From: Candidatus Methylomirabilota bacterium | Lineage (GTDB): Bacteria; Methylomirabilota; Methylomirabilia; Methylomirabilales; JACPAU01 | DNA length: 6,443 nt | Assembly: GCA_016180705.1 (NCBI GenBank) | Contig: JACPAU010000083.1 | Location: forward strand, 1 to 6,443 | Direction: 5' to 3' | Part shown: positions 1 to 5,482 of the stretch, in pieces | How the letters are laid out: the number at the start of each line of letters is the position of its first letter | How positions within the stretch are numbered: the stretch's first letter is position 1 | Translations under genes and position numbers: made by a program | The notes under the pieces: generated by a model | Database searches by the model: none | Told to the model about the DNA's origin: nothing | The model's input: only the letters and a program-made list of their open reading frames with translations

Positions 1-1
1 C

Positions 2-511
2 GAGGATGAACTGACGCTCCCGGGGCGCTCCCGGGCGCGGAGGGAGCCCCCGCCGTCGGCGGTGCCGCCTCCGGCGGCCTCCCCGCCGGCTCCGCGACCG
101 GGCCCTCCCGCCCCCCAGGCGGCGCCGCAGGCCGTCGTCCCGACGCCCTTTGCGGCGCCGGCAGCGCGGGCGGCGTCGCCGGCCGCCACGGCCGCCAACG
201 GGACCGACGTGGAGGCGGCGGCAGAGTCGGCGGACCCGGCCGCGGCGACGTACACCGCGATCATCAGCGAGCGGGTGCGGGGTCTCTGGGAGCCGCCCGG
301 GCATGGGCGCGTGGTGGTGAACGCCCGGGTCCTCCGGAGCCGCTACGTGCGCGACGTAATGGTGGTGCGGCCCTCGGGCAACCCCCTCTTCGACATGTCG
401 GCGGTCCGGGCGATCCAGGAAGCGGTCCCCTACCCGCCCTTCCTGCCGCTGATGCGCGAGGAGTACGTGGACATCGCCTTCACCTTCACCGGGAAGGAGG
501 GCCTGCGGTGA
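2..511 (+). CDS. tolA: TolA/TonB-family energy-transducing protein, C-terminal part (5' end outside window)
   Basis: The reading frame is open to the left edge, so the N-terminus (expected cytoplasmic tail and inner-membrane anchor) is missing and about 169 codons are visible. The first part, to about base 240, is a low-complexity Ala/Pro-rich linker, as expected for a periplasm-spanning arm. From about base 250 the protein is a TonB/TolA C-terminal domain: YTAIISERVRGLWEPP, then VVVNARVLRS, then VVRPSGNPLFDMSAVRAIQ, then the proline-rich PYPPF segment and a closing strand (VDIAFTFTG). In the family this domain contacts TolB, Pal or outer-membrane partners and passes on proton-motive-force energy from TolQ/TolR-type proteins. 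Its stop overlaps the tolB start by four bases (GTGA), implying translational coupling. The family call is firm from sequence; the name TolA rather than TonB rests on position next to tolB. Confidence 0.82.
   Translation, partial: EDELTLPGRSRARREPPPSAVPPPAASPPAPRPGPPAPQAAPQAVVPTPFAAPAARAASPAATAANGTDVEAAAESADPAAATYTAIISERVRGLWEPPGHGRVVVNARVLRSRYVRDVMVVRPSGNPLFDMSAVRAIQEAVPYPPFLPLMREEYVDIAFTFTGKEGLR
491..501 (+). promoter_or_regulatory. Ribosome binding site for tolB
   Basis: The purine-rich GGGAAGGAGGG lies inside the end of the upstream gene and ends six bases before the GTG at 508. It supports that GTG, which overlaps the preceding stop codon, as the tolB start. Confidence 0.7.
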
Positions 512-1821
512 CGGTACGGAGGCGCAGCCACGCGCTCCGCGCGGTCGCGGTGGGCCTCGTCGCCCTGCTCGGGGGAGCGACGGCGGAGGCCCAGCGCTAC
601 GAGGTGGAGATCCAGAAGGAGGTCTTCCAGCGGATCCCGCTGGCGATCGCAGGGTTCGCCCCCCTTCCGGACAAGAACCCCGGGGCGGACCTGGCCACCG
701 TGGCCCGGTCCGTCGTGGTCGCCGACCTGGACTTCACCGGCCTCTTCGATGTCATCGACCCCATGTTCCTGCCGGTGGACGTCCGGAGCCTGAAGCCGGG
801 GGACCAGGCGACCGTCCTGCCCATGCTCAACCTCTTCAAGGTCCAGGGACTGCTCGTCGGTACCTTGGAGCGGCGGGGGACGGAACTCGCGCTCGAGGCC
901 CACGTGTACGACGTGGAGCGGGGGACGGCCATCGTGGCCCGGCGCTATCTCGGGGACGTGACCGCGGTGCGGCAGGTCGCCCACCGGCTCGCGGACGAGA
1001 TCGTCTTCCGGTACACGGGGGAGCGGGGGGTGGCGCAGACCCGCGTCGCCTACGTGGCCGCCCGCGACGGGGCCCGCGAACTGTACGTGATGGACTACGA
1101 CGGCCACAACCCGGTCCTGCTCACCGGGAACCGATCCATCAACCTGTCGCCGCGCTTCTCCCCCGACGCGCGCCTGCTGGCGTACACCTCCTACCGGGAC
1201 GGGAACCCCGACCTGTTCCTGCTCAACTTCCAGACGGGGAGCCGGACGAAGCTCTCGGCGCTGCCCGGCCTCAATATCTCCCCCGCCTGGTCCCCGGACG
1301 GGGAGTGGGTGGCCCTTTCGCTGAGCAAGGACGGGGGGACCAATATCTACCTGATGCGGAAGGACGGGAGCGGGCACCGGGCGCTCACGAACGGCTCCGG
1401 GATCTCCGTCTCGCCGACCTTCTCCCCCAACGGGCGGCAGATCGCCTTCACCTCGGACCGGGGCGGATCGCCGCAGATCTACGCGATCGACCTCGAGGGG
1501 ACGAACCTGCGCCGGCTGACGTTCCAGGGGGATTACAACTCCTCCCCCCGCTGGTCCCCGCGGGGGGACAAGGTCGCCTTCGTCTCCAACATGACCGGCC
1601 GGTTCCAGATCACCCTGATGAACCCGGACGGCTCGGGCCTGCAGACCCTGACCTCCGAGGGGAGCAACGAGGATCCGGCCTGGTCGCGGGACGGACGACA
1701 CCTGATGTTCACCTCCACCCGGACGGGCCAGCGGGAGATCTTCGTGATGCGGGCCGACGGGTCCGCTTCCCGCCAGCTCACCCGGACCGGCGGCAACTTC
1801 GCCCCCGACTGGTCGCCGTGA
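508..1821 (+). CDS. tolB: TolB, periplasmic beta-propeller protein of the Tol-Pal system
   Basis: 437 residues, close to the roughly 430 usual for TolB. Residues 1-28 form a Sec signal peptide: basic RRR at 4-6, a hydrophobic core, and an AEA cleavage site before Gln29. Residues about 29-165 match the TolB N-terminal alpha/beta domain (FQRIPLAIAGF, then DLDFTGLFDVIDP, then LVGTLERRG). A six-bladed WD40-like (PD40) propeller follows from about residue 172. Its blades are evenly spaced, with repeats starting at residues 211, 255, 299, 343, 387 and 430 and sharing the pattern SPxxSPDGxxxAFTSxRxGxxxIYxM. The last partial repeat (NFAPDWSP) closes the ring. TolB binds Pal through the propeller and the TolA arm through its N-terminal part, linking inner and outer membranes during cell constriction. 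The GTG start overlaps the upstream stop and has a good ribosome binding site. No key region is missing. Confidence 0.97.
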   Translation: MTVRRRSHALRAVAVGLVALLGGATAEAQRYEVEIQKEVFQRIPLAIAGFAPLPDKNPGADLATVARSVVVADLDFTGLFDVIDPMFLPVDVRSLKPGDQATVLPMLNLFKVQGLLVGTLERRGTELALEAHVYDVERGTAIVARRYLGDVTAVRQVAHRLADEIVFRYTGERGVAQTRVAYVAARDGARELYVMDYDGHNPVLLTGNRSINLSPRFSPDARLLAYTSYRDGNPDLFLLNFQTGSRTKLSALPGLNISPAWSPDGEWVALSLSKDGGTNIYLMRKDGSGHRALTNGSGISVSPTFSPNGRQIAFTSDRGGSPQIYAIDLEGTNLRRLTFQGDYNSSPRWSPRGDKVAFVSNMTGRFQITLMNPDGSGLQTLTSEGSNEDPAWSRDGRHLMFTSTRTGQREIFVMRADGSASRQLTRTGGNFAPDWSP

Positions 1822-1856
1822 CCCGGGGGCATCGGGCACGTGCGGGCTTTCTTTTT
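1801..1856 (+). other. Bulged hairpin over the tolB stop codon, followed by a T-rich stretch
   Basis: GCCCCCG (1801-1807) pairs with CGGGGGC (1824-1830), and inside it GGTC (1811-1814) pairs with GACC (1820-1823), with a 3-base bulge and a 5-base loop. This gives 11 base pairs spanning the tolB stop. A T-rich tract (1848-1856) stands out in this GC-rich DNA but begins 17 bases after the stem, too far for a standard intrinsic terminator. It could act as an attenuator or 3'-end stabiliser that adjusts pal relative to tolB. The pairing is seen; the role is inference. Confidence 0.35.
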
Positions 1857-1877
1857 GATCCCGTGAGGGCACTACCT

Positions 1878-1885
1878 AAAGGAGG
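1878..1885 (+). promoter_or_regulatory. Strong ribosome binding site for pal
   Basis: AAAGGAGG is a near-perfect Shine-Dalgarno sequence, four bases before the ATG at 1890. It fixes the pal start, although the same frame stays open far upstream through tolB, and suggests high translation, as expected for an abundant lipoprotein. Confidence 0.85.
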
Positions 1886-1889
1886 AGTC

Positions 1890-2495
1890 ATGCGGACACA
1901 GCAGAGAGGATGGAACGGAGTCCTGGTCGCGATCCTGGCCCTAACCGTCGGCCTTCTCCTCTCCGCCTGTGCCAGCACGCCGGAGGTGGGACAGGCCCAG
2001 CCGAGCGGCGTGGGGGCCACGACCCCCGGCGCGCCGGCGGCGCCCCCCCGGGTGGCGGAGGAACCGGTGCGGCAGCCCGGGGCCGTGGCGGAGCGGCCCG
2101 TGACCCCCGCGGCTCCCGCGGCGCCCGCCCGCCCGGCGGCCCCCACGGCGCCGCCCGCGGCGAGCCCGGTGGAGGACGTCTTCTTCGATTTCGACAAGTC
2201 GGTCCTGCGGGATGACGCCAAGGCGTCCCTGGATCGGAACGTCGCCTGGCTGAAGGCGAACGCGAACGCGAGAGTCTCCGTGGAGGGCCACTGCGACGAG
2301 CGGGGGACCAACGAGTACAACCTCGCGCTGGGGGAGCGCCGCGGGAAGGCCGTGAAGGACTACCTGGTGGCGGCCGGGATCGCGGCGAATCGGCTCCAGA
2401 CCATCTCCTACGGGGAGGAGCGGCCCTTCGTGCTGGGCCACGACGAGTCGGCCTGGCGGTGGAACCGCCGGGGCCACTTCGTGATCCAGCGATAG
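1890..2495 (+). CDS. pal: Pal, peptidoglycan-associated outer-membrane lipoprotein
   Basis: 201 residues. A lipoprotein signal peptide ends in the lipobox LSAC, with Cys27 as the acylation site. The following Ala, not Asp, fits sorting to the outer membrane. Residues about 30-88 are an Ala/Pro-rich linker, longer than in E. coli Pal. The OmpA-like domain begins near residue 91 (VEDVFFDFDKSVLRDDA) and holds the Pal signature GHCDERGTNEYN at 133-144, then LALGERR at 145-151, SYGEERP, and the terminal NRRGHFVI (192-199). In the family this domain binds the diaminopimelate peptide of peptidoglycan and, alternately, TolB. Start choice rests on the ATG at 1890 with AAAGGAGG just before it and on the signal peptide. 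It lies 68 bases after tolB, in the same direction and probably the same operon. Nothing essential is missing. Confidence 0.97.
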   Translation: MRTQQRGWNGVLVAILALTVGLLLSACASTPEVGQAQPSGVGATTPGAPAAPPRVAEEPVRQPGAVAERPVTPAAPAAPARPAAPTAPPAASPVEDVFFDFDKSVLRDDAKASLDRNVAWLKANANARVSVEGHCDERGTNEYNLALGERRGKAVKDYLVAAGIAANRLQTISYGEERPFVLGHDESAWRWNRRGHFVIQR

Positions 2496-2516
2496 GGGCG
2501 CCCGGGAGGCCGCCGC

Positions 2517-2541
2517 CCGCCCCCGCGTGGCGCGGGGGCGG
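2517..2541 (+). other. Perfect GC hairpin between pal and cpoB
   Basis: An 11-base stem (2517-2527 with 2531-2541) encloses a three-base TGG loop. There is no T tract after it, so it is not a normal intrinsic terminator. It could protect the 3' end of the upstream message or partly slow RNA polymerase before cpoB; that role is inference. Confidence 0.5.
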
Positions 2542-2546
2542 CCGTG

Positions 2547-2569
2547 CCCGGCGCGCCCGAGGCGCCGGG
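2547..2569 (+). other. Second GC hairpin between pal and cpoB
   Basis: CCCGGCGC (2547-2554) pairs perfectly with GCGCCGGG (2562-2569) around a seven-base loop, five bases after the first hairpin. It has no T tract. The two stem-loops in tandem fill most of the 107-base gap before cpoB. Confidence 0.45.
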
Positions 2570-2597
2570 GGGCGACGAATTGTACCCAAGCGTGTCG

Positions 2598-2606
2598 AGG
2601 AGGTGA
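2598..2606 (+). promoter_or_regulatory. Ribosome binding site for cpoB, deciding its start
   Basis: AGGAGGTGA is a complete match to the anti-Shine-Dalgarno complement, with AGGAGG ending eight bases before the GTG at 2612. An in-frame GTG at 2603 lies within this motif and is therefore unlikely to be the start. The frame stays open further upstream, but without lipoprotein-like sequence. Confidence 0.8.
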
Positions 2607-2611
2607 GCGCA

Positions 2612-3574
2612 GTGTTGCAGTTCGGTTGGAGGGCCCGGGCGCCGCTGCTCCTCGCGCTGCCCCTGGCGGCCTGCGCCGCCGTGGTGCCGCAGCAGGAGTA
2701 CGCGGCGCTGCAGGAGGACGTGCGGATCCTGCGCCGCGACGTGGCGGCGCTCTCCCGCACCTTCGAGGGGAGCCGCGCCTTCGCGGAGGAGCGGGGCAAG
2801 ACTGACCAACTGCTGGGGAGCCTGCAGGAGGAGGCCCAGCGCCTCTCGCAGTCGCAGAGCGACCTCAGCGCGAAACTCGGAGAGTTCTCCTCGGAGAGCC
2901 GGATCACGCAGGGGCGCCTGGAGGAGACGGCGCACCGCCTGAGCGAGTTGCAGCAGCGGATCGACGCCGTGGAGGTGGCGCTCCGGCGGCTGACGGAAAT
3001 CGCGGCGCAGCGGCCGGGGGCGGCCCCGGCGCCGACCGCCCCGCGGTCCCCGCAGGGCGGCGCGCCGGGCGCGGGGACCCCGCCGGGGAGTGCCCCGGGA
3101 CTGCCGGCGCAGCCGATCCCCCTGCCGCCGCCCGCCGCCGCGCCCGCGCCCGGCCCCGCCCCGCCCGCCGCCCCGGCGCCGCCGACGGCGGCCCTGGGGG
3201 CGACGCCGGACGAGGTCTACAAGGCGGCGCTCAACGACTACACGAAGGGGAACTACGATCTGGCCATCAACGGGTTTCGGACGTACCTCCAGCTCTTTCC
3301 GAAGACGAGCCTGGTCGGCAACGCCCAGTACTGGCTGGGGGAGTCCTACTACAGCCAGCGGAACTTCCCGGAGGCGATCCGGGAGTTCGAGGCCGTCATC
3401 AAGACCCACGCCGACAGCAACAAGGTCCCGAGCGCGATGCTGAAGCAGGGCTATGCCTACCTGGAGCTGGGAGAGACGGCCCGGGGGACGGCGGTCCTGC
3501 GGGAACTGATGAACCGGTTCAGGAACTCGCGCGAGGCCCGGCTGGCGCAGGAGCGCCTGCGGCAGGTCCAGTAG
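2612..3574 (+). CDS. cpoB: CpoB/YbgF, Tol-Pal associated coiled-coil and TPR protein, predicted lipoprotein
   Basis: 320 residues from the GTG preceded by AGGAGGTGA. The N-terminus is a lipoprotein-type signal (RARAPLLLALPLAAC) with lipobox LAAC and Cys21, followed by Ala, so outer-membrane anchoring is predicted. E. coli CpoB is instead a soluble periplasmic protein. Residues about 25-133 are a Leu/Gln/Glu-rich coiled coil, the trimerisation region in the family. About 134-198 is an Ala/Pro/Gly linker, longer than usual. From about 200 three TPR-like units follow, starting near residues 200 (DEVYKAALNDYTKGNYDLAI), 235 (GNAQYWLGESYYSQRNFPEA) and 272 (AMLKQGYAYLELGE). The NAQYWLGE block is a hallmark of the YbgF family. 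In E. coli the protein couples Tol-Pal constriction to peptidoglycan synthesis by PBP1B. It is the last gene of the cluster, ending 53 bases before a terminator. Confidence 0.94.
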   Translation: MLQFGWRARAPLLLALPLAACAAVVPQQEYAALQEDVRILRRDVAALSRTFEGSRAFAEERGKTDQLLGSLQEEAQRLSQSQSDLSAKLGEFSSESRITQGRLEETAHRLSELQQRIDAVEVALRRLTEIAAQRPGAAPAPTAPRSPQGGAPGAGTPPGSAPGLPAQPIPLPPPAAAPAPGPAPPAAPAPPTAALGATPDEVYKAALNDYTKGNYDLAINGFRTYLQLFPKTSLVGNAQYWLGESYYSQRNFPEAIREFEAVIKTHADSNKVPSAMLKQGYAYLELGETARGTAVLRELMNRFRNSREARLAQERLRQVQ

Positions 3575-3620
3575 GCCGATCCGCCGCCGACGCGAGGGCT
3601 CGCGGCTGGCGGGAATGCAG

Positions 3621-3670
3621 AAAAAGCAGGGGCCGGGAGGGATTGCCTCCCGGCCCCTAGCCTTTTCCGG
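3621..3670. terminator. Bidirectional intrinsic terminator between convergent genes
   Basis: A perfect 13-base stem (3628-3640 with 3646-3658) encloses a five-base GATTG loop. Read leftward, it is followed after two bases by five Ts (AAAAA on the plus strand at 3621-3625), a good minus-strand terminator for the small gene at 3685-3876. Read rightward, it is followed by AGCCTTTTCC, a weaker tract that still fits termination of the tol-pal message. A smaller stem lies just before it (CGCGA 3591-3595 with TCGCG 3600-3604). Confidence 0.88.
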
Positions 3671-3684
3671 CAGGAAGTGAACGA

Positions 3685-3876
3685 TTAGTTCAATTCACTG
3701 CGGAACTTCAGGGTGCCGCACTTCTCGCACCGGAGCGCGCTCTTCGCGCGGCCTTCCTCCGGGTAGTAGGTCACCCAGATCATCTTGGCCCCGTCCTTCG
3801 GGCACGGGTAGACCTTCTCCGGCTGGGCGATCTCCCGGGACGCCAGCTTGGCCGTCTTGGCTTCGACCTTGGCCAT
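3685..3876 (-). CDS. Small zinc-ribbon-like protein of unknown function
   Basis: 63 residues. I do not recognise a named family. Residues 1-20 are charged and Ala/Lys-rich (MAKVEAKTAKLASREIAQ), possibly flexible. The rest resembles a compact zinc ribbon: YPCPKDGAKMIWV at 23-35, a turn rich in charged residues, then LRCEKCGTLKFRSEL at 48-62. There are three cysteines (25, 50, 53); the place where a fourth is expected holds Asp28, so metal binding would need Asp, another ligand, or may be lost. No signal peptide or membrane segment is seen, so it should be cytoplasmic, with a possible nucleic-acid or protein contact role. Reality as a gene is supported by its own promoter, a purine-rich stretch before the ATG, a terminator just past the stop, and protein-like composition unlike the Arg/Pro-rich antisense frames around it. 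Confidence 0.8.
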   Translation of the reverse strand: MAKVEAKTAKLASREIAQPEKVYPCPKDGAKMIWVTYYPEEGRAKSALRCEKCGTLKFRSELN

Positions 3877-3910
3877 CGGACCCTCACCCCCTCTCGGTTC
3901 CTCATCGGGG

Positions 3911-3929
3911 CGGGCCGTTTCACGGCCCG
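3911..3929 (-). other. Stem-loop in the leader of the small zinc-ribbon gene
   Basis: CGGGCCGT (3911-3918) and ACGGCCCG (3922-3929) form an eight-base stem with a three-base loop (GAA in the minus-strand RNA). It sits inside the predicted leader of about 70 bases, between the transcription start and the ATG at 3876. There is no T tract, so it is not a terminator. It may stabilise the message or affect translation; that is inference. Confidence 0.5.
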
Positions 3930-3954
3930 TCCGGGAATAAGCAAAAACCCGGCC

Positions 3955-3983
3955 AACATACGCTTGCGGCCAGGGGTTGTCAA
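3955..3983 (-). promoter_or_regulatory. Sigma-70-type promoter for the small zinc-ribbon gene
   Basis: On the minus strand, a perfect TTGACA -35 box (3983-3978) is followed by a 17-base spacer and TATGTT (3960-3955) as the -10 box, which matches four of six consensus positions. Transcription would start near 3948 and run into the gene 70 or so bases later. It is the best promoter match in the window. Confidence 0.75.
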
Positions 3984-4162
3984 GCGAATCCGGCCTGCTT
4001 CTCTTGATGCAGGAATGAGCGCCCCGATGCGGCCAGATTCCACGGGTTACGGCCTTTGGCAGCGCCCGGACGGGCCGACGGGACGCGTGACCTCTGGGCC
4101 GGACCGAGGGCCATCCGCGGGCAGGGGTCCGGAAAATAGACGAATGGCGGATCGGGGTTCGA
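3984..4162. other. Intergenic DNA without a supported gene
   Basis: Together with the flanking promoters this makes a 365-base gap (3877-4241) between divergent genes. Frames that cross it (for example plus 3964-4263 and minus 3980-4321) have no recognisable protein, and they overlap promoters or the start of the alpha-subunit gene. The only structure I see is an inverted repeat, CCGGACC (4099-4105) and GGTCCGG (4126-4132), spaced by 20 bases. It could be an operator for the rightward promoter, but this is weak. Confidence 0.4.
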
Positions 4163-4171
4163 TGCTAGAAT
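4163..4171 (+). promoter_or_regulatory. Probable extended -10 promoter for the oxidoreductase operon
   Basis: TGCTAGAAT combines the extended TG motif (4163-4164) with TAGAAT (4166-4171), five of six matches to TATAAT, in an otherwise GC-rich region. No good -35 box lies 16-18 bases upstream, as is common for extended -10 promoters, and this may mean an activator is used. Transcription would begin near 4178, giving a leader of about 64 bases. Confidence 0.55.
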
Positions 4172-4177
4172 ACCGCC

Positions 4178-4195
4178 GCCCGCCGGCCGGCGGGC
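4178..4195. repeat. Perfect 18-base palindrome at the expected transcription start
   Basis: GCCCGCCGG is followed directly by its reverse complement CCGGCGGGC. The site begins at or next to the predicted transcription start of the oxidoreductase operon, a typical place for a repressor operator. As RNA it could also fold into a short 5'-end hairpin. In GC-rich DNA such palindromes arise more easily by chance. Confidence 0.45.
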
Positions 4196-4230
4196 AGGCC
4201 CCGGACTCAGGGAGCGGGAGGGGACAGCGC

Positions 4231-4237
4231 GGAGGAG
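4231..4237 (+). promoter_or_regulatory. Ribosome binding site for the alpha-subunit gene
   Basis: GGAGGAG ends four bases before the ATG at 4242 and supports that start. The protein then opens directly with the conserved GNQA segment at residues 9-12. Confidence 0.75.
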
Positions 4238-4241
4238 CGGG

Positions 4242-5468
4242 ATGCGGACGGTCGAACTGCTGACGGGCAACCAGGCGACGGCGCGGGCGGTGCGCCTCGC
4301 GGGCGTCCAGGTCATTCCCATCTATCCGATCACCCCCCAGTCGGCGATGCTCGGGGAGATCGTCCGCGACGTGGAGCAGGGACGCTTCCCGTGCGAGTTC
4401 ATCAACATGGAGTCGGACTACGCGGCCATGGCCGCGGCGATCGGGGCCTCCCTGGGCGGGACGCGGGTCTTCACGGCGACGAACTCCCAGGGGCTCCTGT
4501 TCATGGCCGAGCACCTCTACACCGCCTCGGGGAGCCGCTGCCCCATCGTCATGGCGGTGGTCAATCGCGGCATCTCGGTCCCGCACACGCGCTACGCCGA
4601 TCACAACGACGCCCTGGCTGTCAGCCGGGCCGGCTGGATCCAGGTCTTCTGCGAGGATGCGCAGGAGGTCCTCGACACCTGCCTGCACCTCTACAAGGTC
4701 TGTGAGGATCCCCGGGTGCGCCTCCCCGCGATGTTCTGCTACGAGTCCTTCATCCACTCGAACACGGCGGAGGGCGTGGCGGTCCCCGACCCGGAGGCGG
4801 TGGTGCGCTGGCTGGGGCCGCCCCGGGTCGAGGCGCTCCTGGATCCGGCGGACGTGCGCGGCCTGAACCCCCCGACGCCTCCCGAGTGGTACACCGAGTT
4901 CAAGTACGCCGAGCAGCAGGCCATGACCCGCGCCCTGACCGTCCTCCCGGAGGTCGCTGCCGCGTACGCTGACGCCTTCGGGGCGCCCCCGCGCGGCCTG
5001 CTCGACGTGACGGAGGGCGAGCGGCGCTGCGTGCTCGTGACGATGGGCTCGCTCGCCAAGACGGCCCGCCGGGCGGTCCGGGAGCTCGCGGCCGAGGGCG
5101 TCCCGGCGGCCCTCTGCAAGATCCGCGTGTACCGGCCCTTCCCCGTCGAGGCGCTCCGGGAGGTCCTCGCCGGAGCGGAGGTCGTCGTAACGCTCGACCG
5201 CAACTGCGCCACCGGGGCGCACGGCGCGCTCTACGAGGAGGTCCGGTCGGCGCTCTACGGCCTGCCCCGGCCGCCCCGGGTCCACGGCGTCATCGCGGGA
5301 CTCGGGGGGCGGGATGTGACGGTCTCCCAGCTCAAGGACCTTATCCAGCGGGCGGCCCGGCGGAGCAGCCCCTTCGACGCCCCCGACGGGGTCGCCCACT
5401 GGCTCGGCCTCACCCGCGATCGGGTGCGGGACGAGTCCCCGCAGTTTCACCCGGTCGCCCGCCGGTGA
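4242..5468 (+). CDS. porA: 2-oxoacid (probably pyruvate):ferredoxin oxidoreductase, alpha subunit
   Basis: 408 residues, near the usual 390-400 of separate alpha subunits. With the beta subunit it makes the enzyme that converts a 2-oxoacid and CoA to acyl-CoA, CO2 and reduced ferredoxin, or the reverse, in the cytoplasm. Visible blocks are GNQA (9-12), YPITPQS (28-34) with the substrate-contacting Thr31, MESDYAAMAAAIGAS (56-70) with the thiamine-activating Glu57, FTATNSQG (77-84), and NRGISVPHTRYADHND (108-123) around conserved Arg109. The C-terminal domain shows VLVTMGSLAKTARRAV, KIRVYRPFP, LDRN and AGLGGRDVT. Pyruvate enzymes usually read NRALSxPxxxWxDHxD, so this pocket loop differs somewhat and another 2-oxoacid is possible. 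Thr31 argues against oxalate oxidoreductase, which to my knowledge has Arg there. The beta-subunit gene follows after 14 bases. Confidence 0.92.
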   Translation: MRTVELLTGNQATARAVRLAGVQVIPIYPITPQSAMLGEIVRDVEQGRFPCEFINMESDYAAMAAAIGASLGGTRVFTATNSQGLLFMAEHLYTASGSRCPIVMAVVNRGISVPHTRYADHNDALAVSRAGWIQVFCEDAQEVLDTCLHLYKVCEDPRVRLPAMFCYESFIHSNTAEGVAVPDPEAVVRWLGPPRVEALLDPADVRGLNPPTPPEWYTEFKYAEQQAMTRALTVLPEVAAAYADAFGAPPRGLLDVTEGERRCVLVTMGSLAKTARRAVRELAAEGVPAALCKIRVYRPFPVEALREVLAGAEVVVTLDRNCATGAHGALYEEVRSALYGLPRPPRVHGVIAGLGGRDVTVSQLKDLIQRAARRSSPFDAPDGVAHWLGLTRDRVRDESPQFHPVARR

Positions 5469-5476
5469 GGGGGGAG
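5467..5476 (+). promoter_or_regulatory. Ribosome binding site deciding the beta-subunit start
   Basis: GAGGGGGGAG straddles the alpha-subunit stop and ends six bases before the ATG at 5483. This favours that ATG over the in-frame GTG at 5465, which overlaps the alpha stop codon and lies just upstream of this motif. Confidence 0.65.
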
Positions 5477-5482
5477 CGCGCC

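Noticed and set aside
62..180. GTG at 62 as the start of the first gene
   Set aside because: The frame is open to the left edge, there is no ribosome binding site, and a TolA/TonB protein needs an N-terminal membrane anchor, so the gene continues upstream.
430..1872. Long 480-codon open frame on the minus strand opposite tolB
   Set aside because: Arg/Gly/Pro/Val-rich composition with no recognisable domain. It exists because the plus-strand gene is GC-rich, and tolB is unambiguous.
1855..1878. Possible internal promoter before pal (TTGATC and TACCTA)
   Set aside because: The boxes are only 12 bases apart, too close for a sigma-70 promoter.
3010..3200. GC-rich repetitive stretch in cpoB as a possible repeat element
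   Set aside because: It is in frame and encodes the Ala/Pro linker between coiled coil and TPR domain; low complexity explains it.
2408..3409. Minus-strand frames opposite pal and cpoB
   Set aside because: Dominated by Arg/Gly/Pro runs from the reverse of Ala/Pro linkers; no protein family seen.
4004..4032. TTGATG as a -35 box for the rightward operon
   Set aside because: The bases 16-18 downstream (ATGCGG region) do not resemble a -10 box.
4151..4171. tRNA-like GGTTCGAT motif
   Set aside because: It resembles a T-loop, but the flanking bases cannot form a T stem and no acceptor or anticodon arms are found nearby.
3964..4263. 99-codon plus-strand frame across the intergenic region
   Set aside because: It has no good ribosome binding site or recognisable sequence, covers the promoter and runs into the alpha-subunit gene.
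4047..5450. Long 467-codon open frame on the minus strand opposite the alpha-subunit gene
   Set aside because: Same composition artefact. It runs across the promoter region and mirrors a well-conserved gene.
5465..5482. Upstream GTG start for the beta subunit, adding six residues
   Set aside because: The purine-rich ribosome binding site lies after this GTG and is well placed for the ATG at 5483.
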